From NCBI GenBank assembly GCA_018242445.1, contig JAFEBW010000053.1, forward strand, positions 1 through 64,000: a DNA stretch of 64,000 nt, in the 5' to 3' direction. Positions 1-8,730 of this stretch are shown piece by piece. The notes beneath the pieces are model-generated. The model saw only the letters and a list, made by a program, of their open reading frames with translations, made no database searches and was not told the origin of the DNA. The translations under genes were made by a program, and so were the position numbers. This stretch comes from Pseudomonadota bacterium (lineage in GTDB: Bacteria > Pseudomonadota > Gammaproteobacteria > Xanthomonadales > Xanthomonadaceae). Position 1 is the first letter of the stretch, and each line of letters begins with the position of its first letter.

Positions 1-107
1 CCAAGGTCGCCATCGTCGCTGCCATGCGCAAGCTGCTGACGATGCTCAACGCCATGCTGCGCGATAACACTCATTGGGATCCTTCGCGACATGCAAAAAC
101 TGCTTGA
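1..107 (+). pseudogene. IS110-family transposase, C-terminal end (cut by window edge)
   Basis: The reading frame entering from the left edge and stopping at 105-107 encodes a peptide with the stretch VAAMRKLLTMLNAMLRD. This matches the C-terminal end typical of IS110-family (DEDD/Transposase_20) transposases as I know them. Only about 34 codons are visible, so I cannot say whether the element is intact. No RBS or terminator is visible. It is the only part of this insertion sequence in the window. Confidence 0.7.
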
Positions 108-154
108 CCTTGAACACAGTTGCTTCCCCCTCTGGGGGAAGGAATCTGGATTTT

Positions 155-201
155 CTGCCCCCTGCCCCCTGCCCCCTGCCCCCTGTCCCCTGTCCCCTGT
201 C
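155..201. repeat. 7-bp tandem repeat tract (CTGCCCC / CTGTCCC)
   Basis: About 6.7 head-to-tail copies of a heptamer: four CTGCCCC units followed by CTGTCCC units. It lies between the IS110 remnant and the WrbA-like gene, just upstream of that gene's RBS. Heptameric tracts of other sequence recur at 43145-43175 and 47559-47687, so the genome seems to carry a class of 7-nt microsatellites. Confidence 0.85.
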
Positions 202-232
202 TGCTAGTCTGGCCACCCTTGCCGGAGGCCGC

Positions 233-829
233 ATGCCCGAGATCCTGATCGTCTATTACAGCCGTGGCGGTGCGGTCGCGGCGCTGGCGCGGCAGATCGC
301 GCGCGGGGTGGAAGAAGTGCCCGGCATGCAGGCGCGGCTGCGCAGCGTGCCGCCGGTGGCGGCGGTGACGACGACGGCTGCCCCGGCGGTGCCGGAGGAT
401 GGCGCGCCGTATGTGCTCACGACCGACCTCGACGACTGCGCGGGCTTGATCCTCGGCAGCCCGACGCGCTTTGGCAACATGGCCGCGCCGGTGAAACACT
501 TCCTCGATGGGCTCGGCGCGCAGTGGGCTTCGGGCACCTTGCTCGACAAGCCGGCGGCGGTGTTCACCTCCACCTCGACGATGCACGGCGGGCAGGAATC
601 GACCCTGCTGACGATGCTGATCCCGCTGCTGCATCACGGCATGCTGCCGGTCGGCATTCCCTTCACCGAATCCGCGCTCAACACCACCACCAGCGGCGGC
701 ACGCCCTACGGCGCCAGCCACGTCGCCGGCGTGCGCAACGAGCTGCCGCTCAGCGACGACGAAAAATCCCTGGCCCGCGCGCTCGGCCGCCGCGTGGCGG
801 GCATCGCGGCGAAGCTGGCGCGGCCATGA
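233..829 (+). CDS. WrbA-like NAD(P)H:quinone oxidoreductase (flavodoxin fold)
   Basis: A 198-residue flavodoxin-like protein. WrbA-family enzymes are cytosolic FMN proteins that reduce quinones by two electrons and protect against redox cycling. The N-terminus ILIVYYSRGG is the FMN phosphate-binding loop; GSPTRFGNMAAPVKHFLD is the family signature, and TSTSTMHGGQES is the second FMN-contacting loop. Length fits the family (about 200). The start at 233 follows GGAGG at 224-228; an upstream extension would translate the heptamer tract and is unlikely. The stop overlaps the next gene as ATGA, so the two are probably co-transcribed. Confidence 0.9.
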   Translation: MPEILIVYYSRGGAVAALARQIARGVEEVPGMQARLRSVPPVAAVTTTAAPAVPEDGAPYVLTTDLDDCAGLILGSPTRFGNMAAPVKHFLDGLGAQWASGTLLDKPAAVFTSTSTMHGGQESTLLTMLIPLLHHGMLPVGIPFTESALNTTTSGGTPYGASHVAGVRNELPLSDDEKSLARALGRRVAGIAAKLARP

Positions 830-1176
830 GCGCACGCGCACTGGCACTGTCCGCGACATTGGCATTGCTGTTGCTGCAATGGCAATGGCATGCACGCATC
901 GCCCCGCCGACCGCGGCCGCGCCGTGGGCGCTGGCCTTGCTGTACGCCGTGCCCCTGCTGCCGGGCCTGTGGATGTTCGCGCGCGGGCACCGTGGCGCGC
1001 CGCTGGTCGCGGCCATCGCTGCCCTGCTCTATTTTTGTCACGGCGTGATGTTCGCGATGGGCACACCCGCGTTGCGCACGCCGGCCTCGATTGAAATCGC
1101 GCTGAGCCTGATCGCGATCTTCGCGGCCAGCTGGAGCGGCCTGCGCGCGCGCTTCATGCGCAAGCCGGGCGTATAG
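826..1176 (+). CDS. DUF2069 family small membrane protein
   Basis: A 116-residue protein with about four hydrophobic segments, from LALSATLALLLLQ at the N-terminus to IEIALSLIAIFAASW near the C-terminus, so an integral inner-membrane protein. It resembles DUF2069 proteins, which sit directly downstream of wrbA in many Xanthomonadales. The start codon overlaps the wrbA stop (ATGA at 826-829), indicating translational coupling. Function is unknown; a membrane partner for quinone chemistry is only a guess from the neighbour. Confidence 0.8.
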   Translation: MSARALALSATLALLLLQWQWHARIAPPTAAAPWALALLYAVPLLPGLWMFARGHRGAPLVAAIAALLYFCHGVMFAMGTPALRTPASIEIALSLIAIFAASWSGLRARFMRKPGV

Positions 1177-1263
1177 AATCCGCCCGTCAGGCACGCCGTG
1201 CCCGATCGCACGCGGCACCGTCCCGATGCCGCGCCCTGCCCTCCCGACATCAGGCGCACCGCG

Positions 1264-1755
1264 ATGATGGAAGAACTGTGCATCGTCACCACCGGCGGCA
1301 CCATCGACAAGATCTATTTCGACGACAAGTCCGACTACCAGATCGGCGACCCGCAGATCGGCATGATCCTGCGCGAGCTGGGCGTGACCTTCCGCTTCAG
1401 TGTGATCCCGATCCTGCGCAAGGACAGCCTGCACATCTCCGACGCCGACCGCGAGCTGATCCGCGCCACCATCGCCGCGCAGCCCGCGCGGCACGTGCTG
1501 GTCACCCACGGCACCGATTCGATGGTCGCCACCGGCAAGGTGCTGCAAGCCATCGCCGGCAAGACCATCGTGATGACCGGCGCGCTCAGTCCGGCGCGCT
1601 TTCGCGGCTCGGATGCCGAGTTCAACATCGGCACCGCGGTCGGCGCGGTGCAGTGCCTGCCGCCCGGCGTCTATATCGCCATGAACGGGCGCATCTGGGA
1701 TCCGCTGAAGGTGCGCAAGAACGTGGAGGCCAATCGCTTCGAGGCGGTCGGCTGA
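1264..1755 (+). CDS. Asparaginase-like protein, N-terminal domain only
   Basis: About 163 residues matching only the N-terminal domain of bacterial L-asparaginases. VTTGGTIDK carries the nucleophile-loop threonine and THGTDSM carries the second catalytic Thr-Asp pair. Full asparaginases are about 330 residues with a second domain completing the active site, so this is half length. Single-domain proteins of this kind occur elsewhere and this frame is open and clean, so it may be a genuine small family rather than a broken gene. Start could be 1264 or 1267 (two adjacent ATGs). Whether it hydrolyses asparagine is unclear. Confidence 0.8.
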   Translation: MMEELCIVTTGGTIDKIYFDDKSDYQIGDPQIGMILRELGVTFRFSVIPILRKDSLHISDADRELIRATIAAQPARHVLVTHGTDSMVATGKVLQAIAGKTIVMTGALSPARFRGSDAEFNIGTAVGAVQCLPPGVYIAMNGRIWDPLKVRKNVEANRFEAVG

Positions 1756-1817
1756 GACGCGCCACGCGCCTTCGCTGCGCCGCGATCGCATCGACGATTT
1801 CCACGCCGCCAAGAAAG

Positions 1818-1840
1818 AACCCCGGCGCAAGGCCGGGGTT
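1818..1840 (-). terminator. Intrinsic terminator of the sedolisin gene
   Basis: Perfect 9-bp GC-rich stem (arms 1818-1826 and 1832-1840) with a 5-nt loop. Read on the minus strand it is followed by a T-rich stretch (CTTTCTT). It lies about 30 nt past the stop of the minus-strand sedolisin gene. Confidence 0.75.
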
Positions 1841-1869
1841 CCCGAACACACGATCTGCCGCCGATCGGC

Positions 1870-4221
1870 TCAGTGACGAACCGATGAGGTGCCCGAGGTG
1901 ACCACCGTCACGTCGTCGATCAGGAAGTTCGTCGGCAAGGTGGCGTCCTGACGCGAGCTGAACTTCAGCACCACCGTCCGCCCGCCCGCCGCGGACAGGT
2001 CGCAGGTCTGCAGCGCATAACCCGGAGCCGCGTTGAGGTTGGAGAAGCCCGGGCAGGCGGCGACCAAGGCACCGCCGGTGGTGTAGACGCCCACCGTGAG
2101 GTTGTCGAACTTGCGCAGCTTGGTGACTTCCTTGGTGTCGATGTGCAGCCAGTAGTTCAACGTGGACGTGCCCGTCGGCAGGGTGATCTGCTGCGACACC
2201 CAGTCGCTGCCCGGCATGGTCTGCCCCAGCCATGCGTAGCACTGGCCGGCGTGCGGTACTTCCTGGCCGCTGCTGCTGCAGCTGAGCACCTTCGACGAGG
2301 AGAACGACCACGGCGCCGGGCCGGTCTCGAAGCCGGTGTTCTGCACCGGATTCGGCGCAGCCGCGACGGTGACGGGAGCGGTCTTGCTGGCCAGGTTCAG
2401 GTTCTGGTCGGCTACCGTCAGGGTGACGTTGTAGGTGCCGGCACCCGCGTAGGTGTACGACGGACTGGTCTGGGTGTTGATGGCCGAGCCATCGCCGAAC
2501 TTCCAGAAGCTGTTGGTGATCGGCGTGCTGCCGGCGACCGAGGTGTTGGTGAAGTTCGCGGTCAGGCCGTTGGCGACGTAGCTGAAATTCGCCGTCGGCG
2601 GGGTGCCGACCGGCCTGCCGATGTCGTTGATGGCCTTGTTGAGGATCACGCTGCCGCGGCCGCTGGCGAAGTCGTAGCCGACCGCCGCACTCTCGCCGCC
2701 GTTGTTGCCGACGGTAATGTCGTGGAAGTCCGCCCACGGCAACGCATACAGGTACGGGTTGGCGAAGCCGAAGCTGGCACCCTTGACCGCCAGCACGCGC
2801 GCCCACAAGCCGGCGAAGATCGGCGCCGCCAGGCTGGTGCCGCCCACCTGCTGGGTGCCGCTGCCGACGTTGATGATGGCGCCGGAGTTCGGGTCGGCAT
2901 CGAAGGCCACGTCGGCCACGCCGCGGAAGTTGCCGGGCACGAGCAGCATCTGATAGGTCGGCTTGGGTTCGTACTTGGACGGCGAACCGCCGGTACCCGA
3001 CCACACGGTTTCGTTGTTCCAGGTCGCGTTGGCGCCGGTGGATGCATCCAGGGTGGTGCCGGCCACGGCCACCGCATACGGCGAGTTGGCCGGCCAGCTC
3101 GGGGTGGTGCCGCCGTTGCCGCACTCGTCCGCGCCCGAATCGCCGGTGGAGATGGAGAAGGTCTGGCCCTGCGCCACGCCGGCCGAGAGGATCTGATCGA
3201 CGGTGGCCGCGTAGCCGGACGTCAGCGCATTGGTCTCGCAGCCGCCGATCGACACGTTGTTGATCTTGGTGGTGTTCGACTGGACGATGGTGTTGAAGTT
3301 GGCGGCCATGTCCGCGAACGACAGGGTGGGCGCGGTGAAGAAGGTGATGCTGGCCACCTGCCCGCCGCCCATGCCGACGATGTCCTGGCTGTCCAGATCC
3401 CATTCGACCTGACCGCTGGTGTCGGTGCCGCCGCCATTGGTCTTGACGATCGAGGTGGTCACCGTCGCCAGGCCATTGGCAGCCGTGAAGGTGTTGAGGT
3501 CGGTGACGGACGAGGACGGATCGCCGTTGGTGAAGATGCCGACCGGAGTCACCGAGGCCGTCGCCACGCCGGTGCCGCCGTAGATCGAGGAGAAGTCGGT
3601 CGGGTTGTGGCCGACGATCGCCTGCGTATGCACCGTGCCCTTGGGCTTGGCGTAGGTGAGGTGGCCGCGATAGACGTTCTCCACACCCAGCACGGCCAGC
3701 ACGTCGCCGCCCAGCGAGGCCGGGATGCGCACGTCGCTGGTGTTGGCGTAGGCGATGCGGCCGTCGTGGGTCTTGACCTGCGCGAAGCTGGTCAGGAACG
3801 CCTTGCCGGCGTTCAGCGCGTTGCCGTCGGCCGTCACCAGCATGCGGTTGGGCGCGATCTGCACGTTGGTGAAGCCCATGCGGGTGAGGTAGTTGGCCAC
3901 CGTCTGCGCCTGCAACTGGCTCGGCGCGTGGTTGGCCATGAAGGTGGCGCTGCTCATCGGCGCAGCGCTGCCCGGATTCTTGGCATGGGCCTTGTTGAAG
4001 GCATCCAGACCGGCCTGATCGCGCAGCTTGAGCGCGACGACCACGTGCATCGGCTGGTTGGCCGGCAGCGCGCCCATGATCGCGTCGCCGTGGCGCAGGG
4101 TCACCGGCTTGGCGACCGACAGCAGGGAAGCATCCGAACCGCTCGCCAAGGCCGGGCCCGCGCACATGGCGGCGACGACGGCAAGTGAGATGGTGGTTTT
4201 CCGCAAGGACTTCGTGTTCAT
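1870..4221 (-). CDS. Secreted sedolisin-type serine-carboxyl peptidase (S53) with PKD domain
   Basis: A 783-residue exported endopeptidase, a family usually active at acidic pH. A signal peptide (about residues 1-26, ending ALA) precedes a pro-kumamolisin prodomain to roughly residue 190. The S53 catalytic residues are visible: E273 and D277 in EWDLDSQD, the oxyanion Asp361 in STGDSGADE, and Ser463 in GGTSLAAP. A C-terminal Ca2+-site region (DITVGNN, GYDFASGRGS) follows. After about residue 545 come a PKD domain (WKFGDGS...GAGTYNVTLTV) and a C-terminal beta-rich module, probably for substrate or surface binding. It stands alone on the minus strand with its own terminator. Confidence 0.95.
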   Translation of the reverse strand: MNTKSLRKTTISLAVVAAMCAGPALASGSDASLLSVAKPVTLRHGDAIMGALPANQPMHVVVALKLRDQAGLDAFNKAHAKNPGSAAPMSSATFMANHAPSQLQAQTVANYLTRMGFTNVQIAPNRMLVTADGNALNAGKAFLTSFAQVKTHDGRIAYANTSDVRIPASLGGDVLAVLGVENVYRGHLTYAKPKGTVHTQAIVGHNPTDFSSIYGGTGVATASVTPVGIFTNGDPSSSVTDLNTFTAANGLATVTTSIVKTNGGGTDTSGQVEWDLDSQDIVGMGGGQVASITFFTAPTLSFADMAANFNTIVQSNTTKINNVSIGGCETNALTSGYAATVDQILSAGVAQGQTFSISTGDSGADECGNGGTTPSWPANSPYAVAVAGTTLDASTGANATWNNETVWSGTGGSPSKYEPKPTYQMLLVPGNFRGVADVAFDADPNSGAIINVGSGTQQVGGTSLAAPIFAGLWARVLAVKGASFGFANPYLYALPWADFHDITVGNNGGESAAVGYDFASGRGSVILNKAINDIGRPVGTPPTANFSYVANGLTANFTNTSVAGSTPITNSFWKFGDGSAINTQTSPSYTYAGAGTYNVTLTVADQNLNLASKTAPVTVAAAPNPVQNTGFETGPAPWSFSSSKVLSCSSSGQEVPHAGQCYAWLGQTMPGSDWVSQQITLPTGTSTLNYWLHIDTKEVTKLRKFDNLTVGVYTTGGALVAACPGFSNLNAAPGYALQTCDLSAAGGRTVVLKFSSRQDATLPTNFLIDDVTVVTSGTSSVRH

Positions 4222-4701
4222 TTCAATGATCCCAGAGATGATGAGTGTGTTACGCCGGGAGCGCTTGCATCACGGCGTGTTGCATGGGCGTCCAGCCCCC
4301 AGCCCTTCACTTGCCCCACAAATTCGATCCACCCGCTGACGCGGTGCGCCCTGCGGCAACGCTCGAGTGCCCGCCTGCTTTCCACGGGCACTTCCCGACA
4401 TCCTACCCCTTTATGCCACCGCCCACGCTCGGCTGCGGTTCCCGCCGCATTATCGGCATGCCCCGTGCGTACCGCAAGACGCTGACATCGATTCGACCGG
4501 CGGCGACGAACCCATCGACGCACCCCCCTGCACGCCACGGTTCGCGGATACCCGAGCCTGCGACCGCATCGAGCCGCAGCGCCTCCAACTTGTGAATCAC
4601 GAAGAAACCATCCAGGAACGGACATTCACTCGTGGCCATCCTGTTCCCGCCTCGATGCGAACTATCATGCCGCGACGCAACGACGCATCCAGACGGCATC
4701 G
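4222..4701. other. Intergenic region, divergent promoters expected
   Basis: This 480-nt gap separates the minus-strand sedolisin from the plus-strand TPR-sulfotransferase. It must hold both promoters but I see no clear -35/-10 pair, no convincing small gene and no repeat. Open frames crossing it show no recognisable protein and no RBS. Confidence 0.5.
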
Positions 4702-6918
4702 ATGGCATCTCCTTCAACACCCACCCCCGACGACCGCTCGCCAACGCAGTGGGAACGGTTGCTGCGCGAACGCCCGCAGCAGGCGCAGGCCGAGTTCGTG
4801 GCCGCCTTCGAGCGTTGGCGCAACGACGTGCCTGTACTGGCGGCGTTCGCCCGCCACGACCTGCGCAGCGGGCGGATCGAAACCGCTCGCGGCTTGCTGC
4901 ATCGCGCGCATCGGCTGGCACCTGCGCATGCCGGTATCCGCTGCGATCTGGGCTGGGCGGAACTGGCCGCGGGCGCGACGACGATCGCGCAAAACCATTT
5001 CGAGGCGGTGCTGGCCTGCGCGCCTGACGATGCTGCCGCGCACCGCGGGTTGGCGGTTTGCTTGCTGCGGCAAACCGGGCACGCAGATCAGGCCGTCGCA
5101 CACCTCGAATGCACTCTACGCGCGCAACCTGACGCGCCCGAACTGTTGCTGGAACTGGCCAAGGCTGCCACTGCGGCCGGTCACGTTGAAACCGCAGAGC
5201 GCTGTTATCTGGAACTGGAAAGGCAGACCCCCAACGATCCGTCGTGGTGGCTGTCGCGCGCCACTTTTCTACGCAGCCTAGGCCGTGGTGCGGACGCATT
5301 GGCACGGGCCGATCGCTACGGGCGCAGCCATCCGCGCGAACCCGCGGCGTGGCTGGAAAAAGCACGTTGCCTGCTGGCGCTGGATCGCCGTGCAGACGCG
5401 ATGCGCTGGCTGGAAAAACTCGAAACCCGGCAACCGGACATCGCCGAGAACAGCGCGATCTACGGCGAATGCCTCGACGCTCCCGCGCAATCCTCGCTGC
5501 GGGCGCGGCATTGGGTGCGCGCCATCGCCGCGTGGACGGCCGCCGGGCACTTCGAGCCCGCGCAGGCGCTGGCGGATCGGCTGTTGATCGAACAACCGCA
5601 GTGCGCCGCCGGCTGGGATGCGCTCGCACGGTTGCACCATGCACGGCAGCGCTGGGGCGATGCCGAAACGGCATGGCGGCGTGCGCTGGCCTGCGACCCG
5701 AGCCTGCTGGATGCCGCCGCGGGGCTGGCGCACCTGTACGAGGACACCAACCGCGCCGACGCGGCCGCCGCGGTGGCGCACGAGGGTCTGCGATGCGTGC
5801 CTGCCGGCGCGAAACCAAGCGGCGCGATCGAACTGCATCTGGCGCTGGCCAAGGCCGCACGCCGCGCACGCGATACCGACGTCGGGCTGGCGCAGGTGGC
5901 GTGCGCCGAAGCGTTGGCAGCTACCGATGCGCAGCACGAGTTCGTCGCGTTCGAGCGTGGCCGCCTGCTGGAAATCGCGCGCGACGACGCGGATGCGTTC
6001 GCGGCCTTCGCGCGCGGCAACGCGCTGGCGCTGGCCGCGTGGCAGCAGGCGCATCCGGGACGCAATGCCTATCTGGCCGGCATCGAATCGATGCTCGAAC
6101 ATGTGCGCAACGGCGGTCTGCAGGCATGGCGACCGCTCGCCGGGATGCCGACATCCGTCGCCTCGCCGGCCTTCCTCGTCGGCTTTCCGCGTTCGGGCAC
6201 CAGCCTGCTCAACCAGGTGCTCGACGGCCACGAGCGGATGCAGACGCTGGAAGAAAAGCCGCCCACGCAGAAGATGCTGGCCGCCGTGCGCGCGATGCCC
6301 GGCGGTTATCCGCAGGCACTGGCGAAGCTGGACGCGATCGATGTCGAGTACCTGCGCGATCTGTACTTCCGCTGCGCCGCCGAGCACGGCGCGAGCGACC
6401 GCTCGAAACGGTTGCTCGACAAGTTCCCGCTGCACATCAACCTGGCCGCGCTGATCCACCGCGTGTTCCCCGACGCGCGTTTCGTGTTCGCGCTGCGCCA
6501 TCCCTGCGACGCGGTGCTGAGCTGTTTCATGCAGCAATTCCGCCTGAACCACGCGATGGCCAACTTCTGCACGCTCGAAGACACGGTCGCCTTGTACGAG
6601 CGGACGATGGCATTGTGGGACGCGGTGCGCACGCGGTTGCCGCTGGCCGTGCACACGATCCGCTACGAGGACGTGGTGGCCGACTTCGACAGTGAGGTCG
6701 GCGCACTGTGCGGATTTCTGGGTGTTCCGTGGCATGCCGATCTGCGCGGCTTCGCCGGCCGTGCCCGCGAACGCGGCCGCATCGACACCCCCAGCTACGC
6801 GCAGGTCAGCCGACCGCTGTACGCCGATGCCGTGTACCGCTGGGAACGCTACCGAACGCAGCTCGCGCCGGTGCAGCCGCTGCTGCAACCGTGGATCGAA
6901 CGCTTCGGCTACGCCTGA
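4702..6918 (+). CDS. TPR-repeat sulfotransferase
   Basis: A 738-residue protein. Residues about 1-470 are tetratricopeptide-like helical repeats; the C-terminal 250 residues are a PAPS-dependent sulfotransferase domain. The 5'-phosphosulfate loop is FLVGFPRSGTSLLNQVLDGH, beginning at F491. The 3'-phosphate region is FVFALRHPCDAVLSCF, where Cys replaces the usual Arg of RDPRD-type sites. The fold resembles tyrosylprotein sulfotransferases; TPRs probably present a protein or peptide acceptor. No signal peptide, so cytosolic. It lies upstream of a TonB receptor and two more sulfotransferase genes; the acceptor cannot be told from sequence. Confidence 0.88.
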   Translation: MASPSTPTPDDRSPTQWERLLRERPQQAQAEFVAAFERWRNDVPVLAAFARHDLRSGRIETARGLLHRAHRLAPAHAGIRCDLGWAELAAGATTIAQNHFEAVLACAPDDAAAHRGLAVCLLRQTGHADQAVAHLECTLRAQPDAPELLLELAKAATAAGHVETAERCYLELERQTPNDPSWWLSRATFLRSLGRGADALARADRYGRSHPREPAAWLEKARCLLALDRRADAMRWLEKLETRQPDIAENSAIYGECLDAPAQSSLRARHWVRAIAAWTAAGHFEPAQALADRLLIEQPQCAAGWDALARLHHARQRWGDAETAWRRALACDPSLLDAAAGLAHLYEDTNRADAAAAVAHEGLRCVPAGAKPSGAIELHLALAKAARRARDTDVGLAQVACAEALAATDAQHEFVAFERGRLLEIARDDADAFAAFARGNALALAAWQQAHPGRNAYLAGIESMLEHVRNGGLQAWRPLAGMPTSVASPAFLVGFPRSGTSLLNQVLDGHERMQTLEEKPPTQKMLAAVRAMPGGYPQALAKLDAIDVEYLRDLYFRCAAEHGASDRSKRLLDKFPLHINLAALIHRVFPDARFVFALRHPCDAVLSCFMQQFRLNHAMANFCTLEDTVALYERTMALWDAVRTRLPLAVHTIRYEDVVADFDSEVGALCGFLGVPWHADLRGFAGRARERGRIDTPSYAQVSRPLYADAVYRWERYRTQLAPVQPLLQPWIERFGYA

Positions 6919-7040
6919 AGCGCCAGCAGGTTGCCTGCGTATCCAGGGCTGTCGCCGATCGCCCAAGTTCCGCAACTAATCGCGTAAGTGATTGATTCGC
7001 TTATGTGGCGACAGGCGATTTTGACACTACAACCGGCTGT

Positions 7041-8451
7041 TCAGGGTCGCGGGAGCTTCAGTGCATCGAGTAGTCCGAGCTGTTCCGGGGTGGTCCTGCT
7101 AATGTCGGTGTAGGTGTGGTTTCCGATCGAGGCGCGGTGGTGCTGGATGCGGCGCAGCGTTTCCAGCGCGCCTTTGGGACTGCGTGCATGGCCACTGGCC
7201 TTCAGGCGCATGCGCATCACCCGATACAGCAACAGCGCCAGGAAGCAGATCAGCGCGTGCGCGCGGATGCGGTCGGGCAGTCGGTGGTACACCGGTGCGA
7301 TCTCCAGATCGCTCTTGAGCACCCGGAAGCCGCGCTCGATGTCGGCCAGGCTCTTGTAGCGCTCGACGATTCTGGCTGCGGCGAAGTCCTCGACATTGGT
7401 CAGCAGCACCAGCTTGCCGTCGAAGCGTTCGGCGTGCGCGATGGGCGCCTCGTCGAGGCCATAGCTGAAGCGATCCGCCTGGTAGTGGGGCTTGATGAAG
7501 CGGGTCAGCTCGGCATCGGCAACGGCCTGCTGAAAACGGCTGTAGGCGCCGCGATCGCTGGCACGCCGGCCGCGTTCGGTGCTCCCTGCGTCTTGTGCGT
7601 CGAGCTTGGCGACGAGCTTGTCCGCGAAGGCTTCCAATTCGCTGATGCGCTCGCGCCGACGCCGGGTCTGCTCCGCTGCGCGTACGGAGTCGTGTGCGAC
7701 CACCAACCGATGGTCGGCAAAGCGGCCCTCCGCCAGGCCATCGGCGAACGTCAGCGCTTCGAGAGTGCCGCCCAGCTCCGCGTAGCGCCGTGCCGGCACC
7801 GCCAGGATGAATTGCAGCTTGCGCTCGGTCTGCTTCGCCAACTCGCCGATCTGGGCGATGGTGTCCAGACTGAGCAGCCCGCGATCGGCGACCAGGATCA
7901 CCCGTTCGACCGGGAAGCGCTCCAGTACCTGCCCCAGCATCGCCGTGAGCGTGGTGGTCTCGGCGACGTTGCCGGCGTGCACGGTGTGCATCAACGGCAA
8001 CCCGTCGGCCGACTGCACCACGCCGAGCACGAACTGCCGCGCGATGCCGCCGGTCATCCAGCCCCAGCTCGTTCCACAGCGCGTACAACGCATACACGTC
8101 GCCGAACGCGCGCGAACTGTCGTACTCGACGATCACCGAATGCGGCCGGCGCGCCAGCGATCGCGGCGCCTACAGCCGCTTCCAGCAGGCCGTTGCCGAT
8201 GCCGCGCTGACCCGCTTCATCAAGCCCCACTACCAGGCGGATCGCTTCAGCTATGGCCTCGACGAGGCGGCCATCGCGCACACCGAACGCTTCGACGGCA
8301 AGCTGGTGCTGCTGACCAATGTCGAGGACTTCGCCGCAGCCAGGATCGTCGAGCGCTACAAGATCCGCTGACGCACCGTGCCGCCTTCACGGAACGACTC
8401 GACGATCTGCAGGCAGGTGCGTCCGCCGGAGCGGGTGAGGCGCGTGAACAT
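7041..8451 (-). pseudogene. IS1634-type transposase, broken by deletion, frameshift and internal inversion
   Basis: Three minus-strand pieces can be joined. The N-terminus starts at 8451 (MFTRLTRSGGRTCLQIVESF) and is lost after 8363. A middle piece in another frame (EYDSSRAFGDVYALYALWNE) runs from about 8136. The catalytic C-terminal half, from TGGIARQFVLGVVQ to the stop at 7041, is about 345 residues and uninterrupted. Intact relatives have roughly 150 extra residues between the middle and C-terminal pieces, so an internal deletion joins them near 8065. The 8135-8362 gap is filled by inverted transposase sequence. Confidence 0.85.
8135..8362 (+). repeat. Inverted 228-bp copy of transposase segment 7353-7580
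   Basis: The plus strand of 8135-8362 matches the minus strand of 7353-7580 over its full 228 nt with about nine mismatches counted by eye. It encodes SRFQQAVADAALTRFIKPHY and following residues. The divergence suggests a second related IS copy recombined here rather than a fresh local duplication. The two arms could form a large cruciform. Confidence 0.85.
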
Positions 8452-8668
8452 GTCGCCACGCTACCAGCATCGCACGTCTGAAAGAAGACCAAAGTGGCCT
8501 TCGACGTGACACTACAGCGGTTCGCGAAAACAGGGCCCGGAGACGACGCAAGTCCTTGAACTCACGAGACCCGCAAAGTCTCCGATGAGCAAAAACGCTC
8601 ACGAACTGCGGAACTTCGACGATCGGATTCATCGTCGACCCCGCCGTTGCTTCACTGTGTCGATCGCG

Positions 8669-8700
8669 CAAAAAAAAGCCGCGGCACGAGGCCGCGGCTT
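8669..8700 (-). terminator. Strong intrinsic terminator of the TonB-dependent receptor gene
   Basis: A 10-bp perfect stem (arms 8676-8685 and 8691-8700, loop 5 nt) is followed on the minus strand by a run of T residues (8669-8677). It lies 30 nt beyond the receptor stop codon and is the clearest terminator in the window. Confidence 0.92.
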
Positions 8701-8730
8701 GAAGTACACCAGGATTTATTGAATACGCGA

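Larger units (their letters stand above)
7022..8516. mobile_element. Rearranged remnant of an IS1634 (IS4-group) insertion sequence
   Basis: The region holds disordered pieces of one transposase gene family. A 10-bp motif TGACACTACA occurs near both borders (7022-7031 and 8507-8516) but in direct, not inverted, orientation, so it is not a normal pair of terminal repeats. Inside, the transposase has an internal deletion and a 228-bp segment has been replaced by an inverted copy of another part of the gene. The element is not mobile by itself. It sits inside the sulfotransferase/TonB-receptor block. Confidence 0.8.

Noticed and set aside
71..1066. Long minus-strand open frame across the WrbA and DUF2069 genes
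   Set aside because: Arginine-rich shadow frame of high-GC coding DNA; the plus-strand products are clear family members.
2143..4188. 681-codon plus-strand frame opposite the sedolisin gene
   Set aside because: It has no recognisable domain and a composition typical of antisense frames; the sedolisin on the other strand has all catalytic residues.
7022..8516. Complete IS with terminal inverted repeats
   Set aside because: The border motif is direct, the transposase is split, and no target duplication was seen, so it is a remnant.
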